In this document: positions 17,195-25,597 of the stretch, piece after piece
Layout: the number at the start of each line of letters is the position of its first letter
Position numbering within the stretch: position 1 is the first letter of the stretch
Source of the DNA: Burkholderiaceae bacterium
GTDB taxonomy: Bacteria > Pseudomonadota > Gammaproteobacteria > Burkholderiales > Burkholderiaceae_C
Length of the DNA: 64,000 nucleotides
Assembly: GCA_023954035.1 (NCBI GenBank)
Contig: JAMLIT010000001.1
Location: forward strand, 62,001 to 126,000
Reading direction: 5' to 3'
Made by a program: the position numbers and the translations under genes
Notes under the pieces: model-generated
What the model saw: the letters and a program-made list of their open reading frames with translations, nothing else
Database searches by the model: none
What the model was told of the DNA's origin: nothing

Positions 17195-19678
17195 TCAACC
17201 GACATTGACGACCTCGTTGGCGTCACGCACCCCGTCCACCGCGCCGCCCAGTTCAAACACCAAGTCGGGCCAGGCGCTGGTCGTCATGCCATCCAGCCCT
17301 GCCACCAGCGCTTCAACCAGCCCCAGGTCAACGCTGGGGGGCTTTTCTTCCGCGCTGCCGGAGAGCAGTTCGCGCACCCGCAGAACCGTGGACTGGAGGG
17401 CGCCTATCAGGCCCTCGGACTTGGCCAGCGACTCATAGGTGTCTCGTCGGGACATCAGGTACAGGAACGCCTCGACCACTTTGGACTCGGCATGCACAGT
17501 GCCTGCGTGCGTGGCCATCGCCAATTCAAGCCAGTCGACCAGCCCAACGCCCAAGCCGATCTGCCGCAGACCCACATAGGTAGATGGCCATTGGGATGCG
17601 GGCGTGATGCGCAGCCACTCGCTCACACCCAGCGGAGTCAGACCTTCGTAATGCTCCGATCTCGCCCAATAGCGCGAGTTCTGGTGGTCAATGATCTGGT
17701 CGCGTTTGCGCAGAAAGGCAGGAAGTGCAACGTCATCGGCTTGGCTGCGCAGGAAGGCGGGGATCTCCAGATCGTCCATGGAGCCAGACTGCAAAGACGA
17801 TGCTTGGTTTTTTACCGTCCGCCAGACCGCTGGCACTGACATCACTTGCATATCGGGTGCATTACCGCCCACACGGCCTGCAAAAACCGCGCTGCTTCGC
17901 GAGAATCTCACCAACCCGGTGCCACCCCAGCCCGCCGGAACCATCTGTTGGACTTTTTGCAGCTCTGGCATATCGATGGCTTTCTCGCCATCGGCCCGTT
18001 CATACACCAGGAGGAAGTTGGTTTGGTCGGTCACCAACTGGTAGGCCACGGCCAGCGCAACGGCATCGGGTGTAGCGGCAGCCAAGGCATCTGCGTCAGT
18101 GGAACGCAGGCGCACGGCTGCAGCCATGCGCGGCAGCGTGTCGGCCGCCTCCAGTTTGCCCGCGAAGGCCGCGCAGCCAATCTCCTGCGGTGCCTCGTCC
18201 TCGGCACGCTTACCCAGCAGCCGTACCTGGCCTGAAGGAACTTGCCCCAGCAAGGCAAAGACGTTGACCGTGTCACCATCAAACACCGAGGGCAGCAGCG
18301 GCGACACCCACTCGGGCACCACGCCCGCTGGCCATTCGATGTTCAAGTCCGCCAGGCGCGGCGAGCGCAGGCGCGCAAACATCCGCAGGACGGCGGGCTC
18401 GACCGCCTCACCCGGCGCCACGAAGTCACAGGCCCCGCCCGTGGCCTCGGCCAGGCGACGCAGGTGCGTCTCGGCAGGGCTGCTGCCGATGCCCACGATA
18501 AACAAACGATGTCCAGAGTCTTTGGCCGACGCGATGGTGCTGTCGATGGCGCTGATTTCTCCATCGGTCACCAACAGCATGTCACTGCTGACCGTTTGGG
18601 CCAGGGCGAAGGTTGACGACAGGGCAGATTCCATTTCGGTGCCCCCCAGATCGGCCTCCAGCGCGCCCACCCAGCGCTGGGCGGCGAGCCTTGTCGTCTC
18701 TGTCGCCTTCCACAGACCGCGCGAGCGGTGCTCCACGGTGCTACCGAATCGGGACAAAGAATAACGGTCACCTGCACCCAATTGCCCAACGATGGCTTGC
18801 AAAGCCCGCTTTGCCGCATCAATGCTGTCACCCGCCATGGAGCCGGAGCAATCGACCAGGATCTTGACGGCGGTTGAGGCGTTGCCCTGCACAGCAATGC
18901 GCGGGCAAAAGCTGGCCAGGACGACTACACCGTCGGGTTTGACGCTGTCTCGTGCTGCAACGGCCATCGAGTCGTGGGCGAGCTGATCGACCACCAGGAC
19001 AAAGTCCCGGTCCAAAGAGGCTTGGCGTGCCAGGGACACGGTCAGCACCGCGCCTGCATCCGCATTTCCGTGGGCAACACCAACCGGATGGCTGGGCGAG
19101 GCCACGCGGGCCTGCGCCAGATCGCCATGCAGCCGCAGTTCCAGTGCAAAGGGGTGTTCGGCCAGCAGGCTGTGGCTGGGCGTCTGGTGTGGCGACAGCC
19201 CGCCATCTTGCTGGGCATCGCCGTAGCGCGGCGCTATCACTGTAGGGATCAGCAGCCGCAGTCCGCGTTGCTCAAACTGCAGGGTCTGGGCGTAGCGCAG
19301 CGTGATGGTGCAATGTTCACCGGCAGCGAGGTTGCCCAGGTTCAGGCTGAAGCTGTGATCATGGTTCTTCTCCAGCATGATCGCGGCGTTGCCTTCGGAT
19401 ATGGCCTCCTCATAGCGCGCCTCGGCCTGCTTCTTCTCGACGACCGCGCCGGTGAGGTGCTTGTCGCCCAGCACAACATCAACGCCCAGCAAAACGGCGC
19501 CCCAGGGCAAGGGGAAGCTGTACACCACCTCCACGTTCTTGTCGCCCGGGTTGCAAAAGCGCTGCTCAACGCTGGCTTCGAACATCAAGCCGCGCAGGTC
19601 GCCCGAGAGCTTGACGCCCAGCAGGTTGACCGGCTGCCCGTTCTGCGTCTCCAGACGCGCACATTCACGCTGGTCCAT
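17195..19678 (-). CDS. VIT and von Willebrand factor A domain protein
   Basis: An 827-residue protein. The N-terminal VIT domain (about 1-150) has the typical VEQRFCNPGDKNVEVVYSFPLP and EAISEGNAAIMLEK segments. The vWA domain has the metal-ion site DCSGSM beginning at D276, a downstream GGTEME and a VTDGE. The C-terminal 300 residues are uncharacterised. Such proteins bind partners through the metal site; here no signal peptide is seen, so it is probably cytosolic. ATG 19678 is chosen because the VIT domain begins at once. It overlaps the end of the MerR-type gene by 14 bases, and I recall this pair in other proteobacteria. Confidence 0.85.
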   Translation of the reverse strand: MDQRECARLETQNGQPVNLLGVKLSGDLRGLMFEASVEQRFCNPGDKNVEVVYSFPLPWGAVLLGVDVVLGDKHLTGAVVEKKQAEARYEEAISEGNAAIMLEKNHDHSFSLNLGNLAAGEHCTITLRYAQTLQFEQRGLRLLIPTVIAPRYGDAQQDGGLSPHQTPSHSLLAEHPFALELRLHGDLAQARVASPSHPVGVAHGNADAGAVLTVSLARQASLDRDFVLVVDQLAHDSMAVAARDSVKPDGVVVLASFCPRIAVQGNASTAVKILVDCSGSMAGDSIDAAKRALQAIVGQLGAGDRYSLSRFGSTVEHRSRGLWKATETTRLAAQRWVGALEADLGGTEMESALSSTFALAQTVSSDMLLVTDGEISAIDSTIASAKDSGHRLFIVGIGSSPAETHLRRLAEATGGACDFVAPGEAVEPAVLRMFARLRSPRLADLNIEWPAGVVPEWVSPLLPSVFDGDTVNVFALLGQVPSGQVRLLGKRAEDEAPQEIGCAAFAGKLEAADTLPRMAAAVRLRSTDADALAAATPDAVALAVAYQLVTDQTNFLLVYERADGEKAIDMPELQKVQQMVPAGWGGTGLVRFSRSSAVFAGRVGGNAPDMQVMSVPAVWRTVKNQASSLQSGSMDDLEIPAFLRSQADDVALPAFLRKRDQIIDHQNSRYWARSEHYEGLTPLGVSEWLRITPASQWPSTYVGLRQIGLGVGLVDWLELAMATHAGTVHAESKVVEAFLYLMSRRDTYESLAKSEGLIGALQSTVLRVRELLSGSAEEKPPSVDLGLVEALVAGLDGMTTSAWPDLVFELGGAVDGVRDANEVVNVG

Positions 19679-20147
19679 GATCTTGCCCTTTCGTTGGTTT
19701 GTTCTGTGTCTCAGACGTTGGCGCGCTTTCTTCGCCACTGACATGGGCAAAGACCGCCATCACACCCTTGATGAATCGACGCACCTGCTCGGGTGACAGG
19801 CCCGCGCGTCCGGGCTCGATCACCAGGTCCACGCCGTCCGCCACCATCAGATGGCTGCGCACCTCGACCGAGCCAATAGCCCGCGCCCGTGGGGGAACCG
19901 GTGCCTGCTCACCGTAGAGCAGTTCACGAATGCGCTCCAGCGACACGCCTGCGGCTGTCCATTTCTTGATCAGCAGCAGTTGCTCAAGGTGGGCTGCGCT
20001 ATAGCGCGCTGCGCGGGTCGCGCCCTCCGGGCGCTCGACCAAACCCATCTGGACGTAGTAGCGGATCGTCCGGGGTGGCAAATCCGCCAGCACGCACAGG
20101 TCGGCCAGTGAGTAGCCGGGTGTTGGCGATGAGGTGTCTGATTGCAT
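19665..20147 (-). CDS. MerR-family transcriptional regulator paired with the VIT gene
   Basis: A 160-residue protein with an N-terminal MerR winged helix-turn-helix (YSLADLCVLADLPPRTIRYY, then VERPEGATRAARY and HLEQLLLIKKWTAAGVSLERI). The C-terminal 80 residues carry no metal-binding cysteines; the effector is unknown. It probably regulates itself and the downstream VIT/vWA gene, with which it overlaps. The ATG is at 20147, and the predicted transcription start falls on this same codon. Confidence 0.85.
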   Translation of the reverse strand: MQSDTSSPTPGYSLADLCVLADLPPRTIRYYVQMGLVERPEGATRAARYSAAHLEQLLLIKKWTAAGVSLERIRELLYGEQAPVPPRARAIGSVEVRSHLMVADGVDLVIEPGRAGLSPEQVRRFIKGVMAVFAHVSGEESAPTSETQNKPTKGQDHGPA

Positions 20148-20153
20148 GGATCA

Positions 20154-20182
20154 ATTAAAACACCATAAATGTATAAATACAA
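20154..20182 (-). promoter_or_regulatory. MerR-VIT operon promoter with internal dyad
   Basis: On the minus strand TTGTAT (20182-20177) and TTTAAT (20159-20154) are separated by 17 bases. The dyad TGTAT-AA-ATACA (20170-20181) overlaps the -35 box and spacer, where MerR proteins usually bind. The expected start, about seven bases after the -10, is the A of the ATG at 20147, implying a leaderless message. Confidence 0.5.
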
Positions 20183-20428
20183 CTGTCTTAGTTTCGGGCT
20201 GTGGATCCGCCGACCCCTACGCACTACTCGGACTGGCATCATTCACGCCAACTGTCTCAGTTCATCAAAGATGTCCGCAGACACGAAAATGACCCCTGAA
20301 GTTTGGCGGCTCATCGGGGACGACCCCCGACCAAACCGCCCCGCTCCAGGGGCAAGGTGTACCTGCTGACTGCCCAGTTCAAAGGAACCGCAGCAGACTA
20401 CCGAGACGTTGACGCGAAAATAGGTCGG

Positions 20429-20674
20429 TCAGCCCCATGCCGGAAATCCTTGCTCTAGCAGTGCTTTGCATACCGCCTCGGACAACCGAACGCCATGCAC
20501 GTCATAGAGCAACTCGTGCCCTTGATCAGGCACGAATTGCTTGGCGGCATGCCTGCTTGGTGATCTTGTCGGTGGCTCGCTGAGCCATGGGGTCCGTGCC
20601 GGTGGCCAACAACTTGCGCGCTGCGCCCATGCCATCGCGCACCTGAGCAAGGAAAACGTCCGGGTCGGCGCCAA
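20429..20674 (-). pseudogene. degenerate gene remnant, identity unknown
   Basis: Between the MerR promoter and the terminator at 20690 there is no intact gene. On the minus strand, fragments such as DVFLAQVRDGMGAARKLLAT and ELLYDVHGVRLSEAVCKALL occur in different frames, suggesting a decayed protein gene of the former island. I cannot name the family. The rest (20183-20428) shows only short frames without support. Confidence 0.35.
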
Positions 20675-20684
20675 CAGCTAATAG

Positions 20685-20720
20685 ACAAAAAGCCCCGCAA
20701 ACACTAGGTTTGCGGGGCTT
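20685..20720 (-). terminator. strong rho-independent terminator
   Basis: A 12-pair perfect stem AAGCCCCGCAAA / TTTGCGGGGCTT (20690-20701 and 20709-20720) with a seven-base loop is followed on the minus strand by TTTTTG (20689-20684). It would stop transcripts coming from the tRNA side. Such hairpins commonly follow tRNA genes in this family. Confidence 0.8.
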
Positions 20721-20739
20721 ATTAGGGGCTGTATGGGAC

Positions 20740-20898
20740 TACGAAAAACCCGTTTTTGGCGAAAACGGCTGGAAACTCAAAGGTATGCGCTGGGCAACCG
20801 ACGAGAGGTTCGAAGGCCGCCACGATGAGCTGGTGCAAGTCAGCTTGCGAGGCATTGCCGTCAAGCTTGGTTTTTTGCAGAAGGTGCTGAGCAGCTAA
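20740..20898 (+). pseudogene. 3' remnant of the zinc-ribbon gene
   Basis: The reading KGMRWATDERFEGRHDELVQ followed by VSLRGIAVKLGFLQKVL aligns without gaps to the end of the 15130-15741 product (KGMHWETFLRLKSDHDALVQ, ISLQDMARQFGFLQRL). Similarity continues about 15 bases past the stop codon in both places (TTCGCAAAA shared). The zinc ribbon and N-terminus are absent. It marks either an old duplication or the end of a related, displaced element. Confidence 0.75.
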
Positions 20899-21047
20899 AT
20901 CTGCTTCGCAAAATGCCGCTCAACGGACGGCGCTATGGGTTCGACGAATGTAGCCCCTACTCAGTGACCCAAGTCTCCAGCAACGGTAGATTTCGAGAAA
21001 CGGCAACCGAACGGCAACCAGAGTGGCATCAGAAGCCACAAAGAAGA
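20899..21047. other. island edge next to tRNA-Arg
   Basis: These 149 bases lie between the zinc-ribbon remnant and the tRNA-Arg terminator. A plus-strand frame rich in Thr/Gln/Arg/Asn (around 20990-21055) resembles the tails of tRNA-targeting integrases, but it is too short to support a call. No intact gene is seen. Confidence 0.3.
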
Positions 21048-21079
21048 AAGGACTTAGAGTCTTTCAACTCTAAGTCCTT
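21048..21079 (-). terminator. tRNA-Arg terminator hairpin
   Basis: A 13-pair stem AAGGACTTAGAGT / ACTCTAAGTCCTT with a six-base loop is followed on the minus strand by TCTTCTTT. It starts nine bases after the tRNA-Arg CCA end. Confidence 0.75.
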
Positions 21080-21087
21080 GATTCATA

Positions 21088-21164
21088 TGGTGCGGCTGGC
21101 AGGAATCGAACCCACGACCCCTTGGTTCGTAGCCAAGTACTCTATCCAGCTGAGCTACAGCCGC
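21088..21164 (-). tRNA. tRNA-Arg(ACG)
   Basis: A 77-base cloverleaf. The acceptor stem GCGGCTG/CAGCCGC is followed by A and an encoded CCA. The anticodon loop CTACGAA (anticodon ACG) is closed by CTTGG/CCAAG, and the T-arm reads GTGGGTTCGATTCCTGC. ACG-Arg is normally deaminated to ICG. tRNA genes of this type are common integration sites, and accessory DNA begins on its 3' side. Confidence 0.95.
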
Positions 21165-21256
21165 TAAGTCCACAATTATAGACTGCTTTTCTGCATCCTG
21201 AAGCCACTGACAAAAGGAGCAACGCTCTTTTTGTCTCAATGGCTTAGGCAGGCATC

Positions 21257-21331
21257 TGGTGCCGATTGTCGGGATTGAACTGACGACCTACCGCTTACAA
21301 GGCGGTTGCTCTACCACTGAGCTAAATCGGC
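21257..21331 (-). tRNA. tRNA-Thr(TGT)
   Basis: A 75-base cloverleaf. The acceptor stem GCCGATT/AATCGGC is followed by A and an encoded CCA. The anticodon loop CTTGTAA (anticodon TGT) is closed by ACCGC/GCGGT. It lies 92 bases upstream of tRNA-Arg on the same strand, probably in one transcript. Confidence 0.93.
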
Positions 21332-21375
21332 GAAGCCACCATTCTAAACGGTGATTTCCCACCCCGACGCCGGGC

Positions 21376-21894
21376 TCACTTCACGCGCTTGAGTGCCGGT
21401 CGGCGCTGCGCACCGTTACCCCCTTCAGGCGGGCGCGGCTCCTGGGGAGGCACTGCCTGCTCTGGGCGGCCCGGCTCAGGTACCAGCTTCACTACCGGCC
21501 TGGACTCTCCGGCTTCGCCGTCCATCCCGGACGGCAATGCGCTGGCGTCTTCCAAGCCGCCGGACAAATAATCGGTCGGCGGCGGAAATGCCATGCCCTG
21601 TCCATTTTCGCGCGCATAAATCGCAATCACGCGTCCCACCGGCACCAGGATGTCGCGAGGCTGCCCTCCAAAGCGCGCCTTGAACTCGATGAAATCATTG
21701 CCCAGTTGCAGACCGCTCGTCGCATCCATCGCGACATTGAGGATGATTTCTCCGTTGTTGACGTACTCCAGCGGAACACGCACCGACTCGTCGACCTTCA
21801 CGGCGATATGCGGCGTCAAACCATTGTCGCTGCACCATTCGTGCAGCGCCCGAATCAAGTAGGGCCGGGTCGAGGTGGATTCCTGAGCGTTCAT
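21376..21894 (-). CDS. sspB: ClpXP protease specificity-enhancing factor SspB
   Basis: A 172-residue SspB: the dimeric N-terminal domain (RPYLIRALHEWCSDNGLTPH, VPLEYVNNGEIILNVAMDAT) binds ssrA-type degradation tags. The Pro/Gly-rich linker ends in a short basic-hydrophobic tail (RPALKRVK), the usual ClpX-docking end. It delivers tagged proteins to ClpXP. The start ATG 21894 is 15 bases downstream of the sspA stop; the two genes form the standard sspAB operon, here following petABC. Confidence 0.95.
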   Translation of the reverse strand: MNAQESTSTRPYLIRALHEWCSDNGLTPHIAVKVDESVRVPLEYVNNGEIILNVAMDATSGLQLGNDFIEFKARFGGQPRDILVPVGRVIAIYARENGQGMAFPPPTDYLSGGLEDASALPSGMDGEAGESRPVVKLVPEPGRPEQAVPPQEPRPPEGGNGAQRRPALKRVK

Positions 21895-21909
21895 GAGCCT
21901 GCGCCCTTC

Positions 21910-22521
21910 TTACTTGCGCATGACCTTTTCGGACGGCGTGAGTGCCTCGATATAGGCCGGTCGAGAAAAGATGCGCTCGGCGTACTTGAGCAGGGGCGCA
22001 GCGTTCTTGCTCAGGTCGATTCCATAGTAGTCCAGGCGCCATAGCAGTGGGGCAATGGCCACGTCGAGCATGGAAAAATTTTCGCCCAGCATGTATTTGT
22101 TCTTCAGGAACACAGGAGCGAGCTGCGTCAAGCGGTCGCGAATGTGCGCACGGGCCTTTTCCAGCGCCTTCTCGTTGCCCTTGGTGGCGCGCGACTCCAG
22201 GCTGTTGACGTGCACAAACAACTCTTTTTCGAAGTTCAGCAAAAAAAGCCGCACGCGGGCCCGATCCACCGGGTCTCCCGGCATCAGTTGCGGATGCGGA
22301 AAGCGTTCGTCGATGTATTCGTTGATGATGTTCGATTCATAGAGAATCAGGTCACGCTCGACCAGGATCGGCACCTGGCCATAGGGATTCATCACCGCGA
22401 TGTCTTCGGGCTTGTTGTAGAGGTCGACATCCCGAATCTCGAAATCCATCCCCTTTTCGAAAAGAACGAAGCGGCATCGGTGGGAAAAAGGACAGGTCGT
22501 ACCCGAATAAAGCACCATCAT
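21910..22521 (-). CDS. sspA: stringent starvation protein A, RNA-polymerase-associated GST fold
   Basis: A 203-residue glutathione-S-transferase-fold protein (thioredoxin-like half with LYSGTTCPFSHRCRFVLFEK, then the all-helical half with FSMLDVAIAPLLWRLDYYGI). SspA binds RNA polymerase and helps survival under starvation and acid stress in related bacteria. It starts ATG-ATG at 22521, with the first chosen. The 97 bases between petC and sspA hold no gene, so the genes may share the pet transcript or have their own promoter. Confidence 0.95.
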   Translation of the reverse strand: MMVLYSGTTCPFSHRCRFVLFEKGMDFEIRDVDLYNKPEDIAVMNPYGQVPILVERDLILYESNIINEYIDERFPHPQLMPGDPVDRARVRLFLLNFEKELFVHVNSLESRATKGNEKALEKARAHIRDRLTQLAPVFLKNKYMLGENFSMLDVAIAPLLWRLDYYGIDLSKNAAPLLKYAERIFSRPAYIEALTPSEKVMRK

Positions 22522-22618
22522 GAAGCGAATCTCCTAAAAACCAAAAGAGTGGAACGCCGCCGGCGCCCACTCTCAGAACCTCGCCGCATCCGCGATGCGG
22601 CAGGGGAAAACCCCTGGA

Positions 22619-23377
22619 CTACTTGACGTCTTTCCAGAACGCAGCATTGAGCTTCCAGGCAAGCACCGTCGTGAAGGCCAGGAAGATCAGTACCCAGACG
22701 CCGATCCGGACGCGGTCCTTTTGTGCGGGCTCGCCCATCCACTGCAGATAGCCGACCAGGTCCGCGATGGCTTCGTCGTACTGGGCGGGCGTCATGCTGC
22801 CGGCAGCCTTTTGCTCCCATCCCTTGAGCACGTGGACTTGCTGACCATGGCTCTCATGCTGCTCGAACATCGGCCGGTGGTCGCCCTGCAATTGCCACAG
22901 CGGGTTGGGCATGCCAACGCTGGGGAACACGATGTTGTTCCAACCCGTAGCCTTGGTGTCGTCCCGATAAAAAGTGCGCAAGAAGGTGTAGAGGTAATCA
23001 GCCCCGGTACCGCCCAGGCCGGCGCGCGAGCGTGCAATCACCGTCAGGTCGGGCGGGTTGGCGCCAAACCATTCTTTGGCGTCACGCGGATCGATGGTGG
23101 CCTTCATGGTCTCGCCGATCTTTTCGGTCGTGAACAAAAGGTTGTCCTTGATTTGCTGAGGCGTCAGGCCAATGTCGGTCAAGCGGTTGTAGCGCATGAA
23201 CGCGGCCGAGTGGCAGCCCAGGCAGTAATTGACGAACAGCTTGGCGCCGTTCTGCAGCGCTGGAAGGTCATTGATGCGATTGGGCGCCTTGTCCAAAGGC
23301 ACCCCCGCGCCGGCAGCGTGGGCAGCGCCAGCCAGAAGAGCCAGCGCCGCAGCGAACGAAACAATCAGTTTTTTCAT
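22619..23377 (-). CDS. petC: cytochrome c1 of the bc1 complex
   Basis: A 252-residue precursor. The signal peptide (MKKLIVSFAAALALLAGAAHA) is followed by the heme site CLGCH (in NYCLGCHSAAFMRY) and a C-terminal transmembrane anchor (VLIFLAFTTVLAWKLNAAF). It passes electrons from the Rieske protein to soluble cytochrome c in the periplasm. It is the third gene of petABC, 17 bases after petB. Confidence 0.97.
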   Translation of the reverse strand: MKKLIVSFAAALALLAGAAHAAGAGVPLDKAPNRINDLPALQNGAKLFVNYCLGCHSAAFMRYNRLTDIGLTPQQIKDNLLFTTEKIGETMKATIDPRDAKEWFGANPPDLTVIARSRAGLGGTGADYLYTFLRTFYRDDTKATGWNNIVFPSVGMPNPLWQLQGDHRPMFEQHESHGQQVHVLKGWEQKAAGSMTPAQYDEAIADLVGYLQWMGEPAQKDRVRIGVWVLIFLAFTTVLAWKLNAAFWKDVK

Positions 23378-23394
23378 GGTATGCGTCTCCGGCC

Positions 23395-24807
23395 TCAGTG
23401 TGCTGCGAAGATGACGCGGTCAGGCACCGGCTTGGGTTCGCCCAAGCGGCTCCACCACGGCATGAGCAGGAAGAAGCCGAAATAGAACAAGGTTCCCACC
23501 TGCGAGATACGCTCGCCTCCGGGCGACGGCGGCTGAACGCCCAGATAGGCCAGGACGAAGAAGTTGACGACGAACACGGCGTAGACGTACTTGTGCCAGC
23601 TCGGACGGTAGCGGATCGACTTGACCGGGCTGCAGTCCAGCCAGGGCAGGAAGAACATGATCACCACGGAGCCGCCCATGATCACCACGCCCCAGAACTT
23701 GGCATCGATGCTAAGCATCATCAGGACGCCCACCGCGGCGGCGGCGGCAATGATCGCCTTGACGATGACCGGCATGCGGCCCTTGATCACGCCAAAGCCG
23801 GCGCCCAGGACCACACAGGCGATCAGCACGTACACCATTTCCGTGGTGATGGCGCGCAGCATGGAGTAGTACGGCGTGAAATACCACACTGGCGCAATGT
23901 GGGCGGGCGTCTTGAGCGGGTCGGCCGGAATGAAGTTGTTGTACTCCAGGAAATAGCCGCCTGCTTCGGGCGCGAAGAAGATGACCGCGGTGAAAGCGAT
24001 CAGAAACAGACAAACCCCCAGAATGTCGTGCACCGTGTAGTAGGGATGGAAGGGAATCCCGTCGAGGGGATGCCCCTTGTCGTCGCGCGGCGCGTTCGGG
24101 CCCTTGATCTCGATGCCGTCGGGATTGTTGGAACCCACGTCGTGCAGCGCGAGCAGGTGGGCCACCACGAGTCCAAGCAGCACCAGTGGCACGGCGATGA
24201 CGTGGAAGCTGAAAAAGCGGTTGAGCGTCGCGTCGCCCACCACGTAGTCGCCGCGAATCAGCAAAGCCAGGTCAGGGCCGACAAACGGGATGGCGGAGAA
24301 CAGGTTCACGATGACCTGGGCGCCCCAGTACGACATCTGGCCCCAGGGCAGCAGATAGCCCATGAAGGCCTCGGCCATGAGCGCAAGGAAAATCGCGCAG
24401 CCGAAGATCCATACCAGTTCGCGCGGTTTGCGGTAGCTGCCGTAGAGGAGCCCGCGGAACATGTGCAGGTAGACGACGATGAAGAACGCCGAGGCACCCG
24501 TGGAATGCATGTAGCGAATCAACCAGCCCCAGGGCACGTCGCGCATGATGTATTCCACCGAGCCAAAGGCCAGTGCGGCGTCTGGCTTGTAGTGCATCAC
24601 CAGGAAAATGCCGGTCACGATCTGGATGACCAGCACCAGCAGCGCCAGCGAGCCAAAGATGTACCAGAAGTTGAAGTTTTTCGGAGCGTAGTACTCCGAC
24701 ATGTGAACGCGGTAGGCGTCGAACGCGGTTGGAAACCGGTTTTCAAACCAGTTGGTCAGCTTGGCGCCGGCCGAGGCGTTGGGAGAAATTTCCTTGAACA
24801 CAGCCAT
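23395..24807 (-). CDS. petB: cytochrome b of the bc1 complex
   Basis: A 470-residue integral membrane protein with the standard eight-helix cytochrome b fold. Recognisable are the Qo-site PEWY-equivalent segment (here PVWYFTPYYSMLR) and the heme-ligand helices (MHSTGASAFFIVVYLHMFRG, FFSFHVIAVPLVLLGLVVAH). It oxidises ubiquinol and contributes to the proton gradient. It starts 11 bases after petA. Confidence 0.97.
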   Translation of the reverse strand: MAVFKEISPNASAGAKLTNWFENRFPTAFDAYRVHMSEYYAPKNFNFWYIFGSLALLVLVIQIVTGIFLVMHYKPDAALAFGSVEYIMRDVPWGWLIRYMHSTGASAFFIVVYLHMFRGLLYGSYRKPRELVWIFGCAIFLALMAEAFMGYLLPWGQMSYWGAQVIVNLFSAIPFVGPDLALLIRGDYVVGDATLNRFFSFHVIAVPLVLLGLVVAHLLALHDVGSNNPDGIEIKGPNAPRDDKGHPLDGIPFHPYYTVHDILGVCLFLIAFTAVIFFAPEAGGYFLEYNNFIPADPLKTPAHIAPVWYFTPYYSMLRAITTEMVYVLIACVVLGAGFGVIKGRMPVIVKAIIAAAAAVGVLMMLSIDAKFWGVVIMGGSVVIMFFLPWLDCSPVKSIRYRPSWHKYVYAVFVVNFFVLAYLGVQPPSPGGERISQVGTLFYFGFFLLMPWWSRLGEPKPVPDRVIFAAH

Positions 24808-24818
24808 GGTGCGGTCCC

Positions 24819-25418
24819 TCAGGCTTTCTTGTCTTCGCCAACGAGCAGGCGGGTGTCGGAGAGGTACATGTGCGGAGGCACTTCCAGGTTGTCTGGCGAG
24901 GGCTTGTTCTTGTACACGCGACCGGCCAGGTCAAAGGTGGAGCCATGGCAAGGGCACAGGAAACCGCCCGGCCAGTCGTCGGGCAGGGAGGGCTGTGCGC
25001 CGGGCGCAAAGCGGTCCGAAGGCGAGCAGCCCAGGTGCGGGCAGATGCCGACCGCGACAAAATACTCGGGTTTGATCGAACGCTGCTCGTTGCGCGCGTA
25101 GGGCGGCGTGAATTCGTCGGGCTTGCGCAGAGACTTGGGGTCGGCCAGTTCGCTGTCGTTCTTGGGCAACTCTGCCACCTGCTCAGGCGTGCGGCGCAAG
25201 ATCCAGACGGGTTTGCCGCGCCATTCCACGGTCATTTTTTCACCCGGCTTGAGCGCGGAGATATCCACTTCGACTGCAGCGCCCGCGGCCTTGGCCTTCT
25301 CAGATGGCTGGAAAGAACTCACGAAGGGTACGGCGGTTGCCACGCCGCCCACCGCGCCAGCGCAGCCGGTCGCGATCAGCCACGTCCGCTTGCTGGAGTC
25401 GATTGGAGTGTCACTCAT
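24819..25418 (-). CDS. petA: Rieske iron-sulfur subunit of the bc1 complex
   Basis: A 199-residue protein with an N-terminal membrane anchor containing a Tat-like SSKRTWL motif and a hydrophobic stretch. The 2Fe-2S ligands are in GICPHLGCSP and CPCHGSTFDLAG. It takes electrons from ubiquinol at cytochrome b. The presence of tatABC in the same window fits Tat export. It is the first gene of petABC, and 179 bases separate it from the divergent mscL. Confidence 0.97.
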   Translation of the reverse strand: MSDTPIDSSKRTWLIATGCAGAVGGVATAVPFVSSFQPSEKAKAAGAAVEVDISALKPGEKMTVEWRGKPVWILRRTPEQVAELPKNDSELADPKSLRKPDEFTPPYARNEQRSIKPEYFVAVGICPHLGCSPSDRFAPGAQPSLPDDWPGGFLCPCHGSTFDLAGRVYKNKPSPDNLEVPPHMYLSDTRLLVGEDKKA

Positions 25419-25463
25419 GGGGGTCCTTGATGGTCATCGCTGAGGTTGGGGAGACAACCTGAA

Positions 25464-25469
25464 ATTGTA
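25464..25469 (-). promoter_or_regulatory. candidate -10 box (TACAAT) for petABC
   Basis: On the minus strand TACAAT lies about 45 bases upstream of the petA start. No convincing -35 element is seen at the right distance, so this is only a candidate. Confidence 0.3.
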
Positions 25470-25597
25470 GCGGAGTGAAAACGACCGGTCCCGCATCTGG
25501 CGCCACAGACAGCGCGGTGTTTGACCCCAGGCAAGCTTGTGCGACGGGGCGCGCCTTCGGGGATACTGCCGGGCACCGACAACCAAAGGAGAAACGG

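Noticed and set aside
22522..22618. A gene or RNA in the sspA-petC gap
   Set aside because: Ninety-seven bases with no open frame, hairpin terminator or promoter that I can support.
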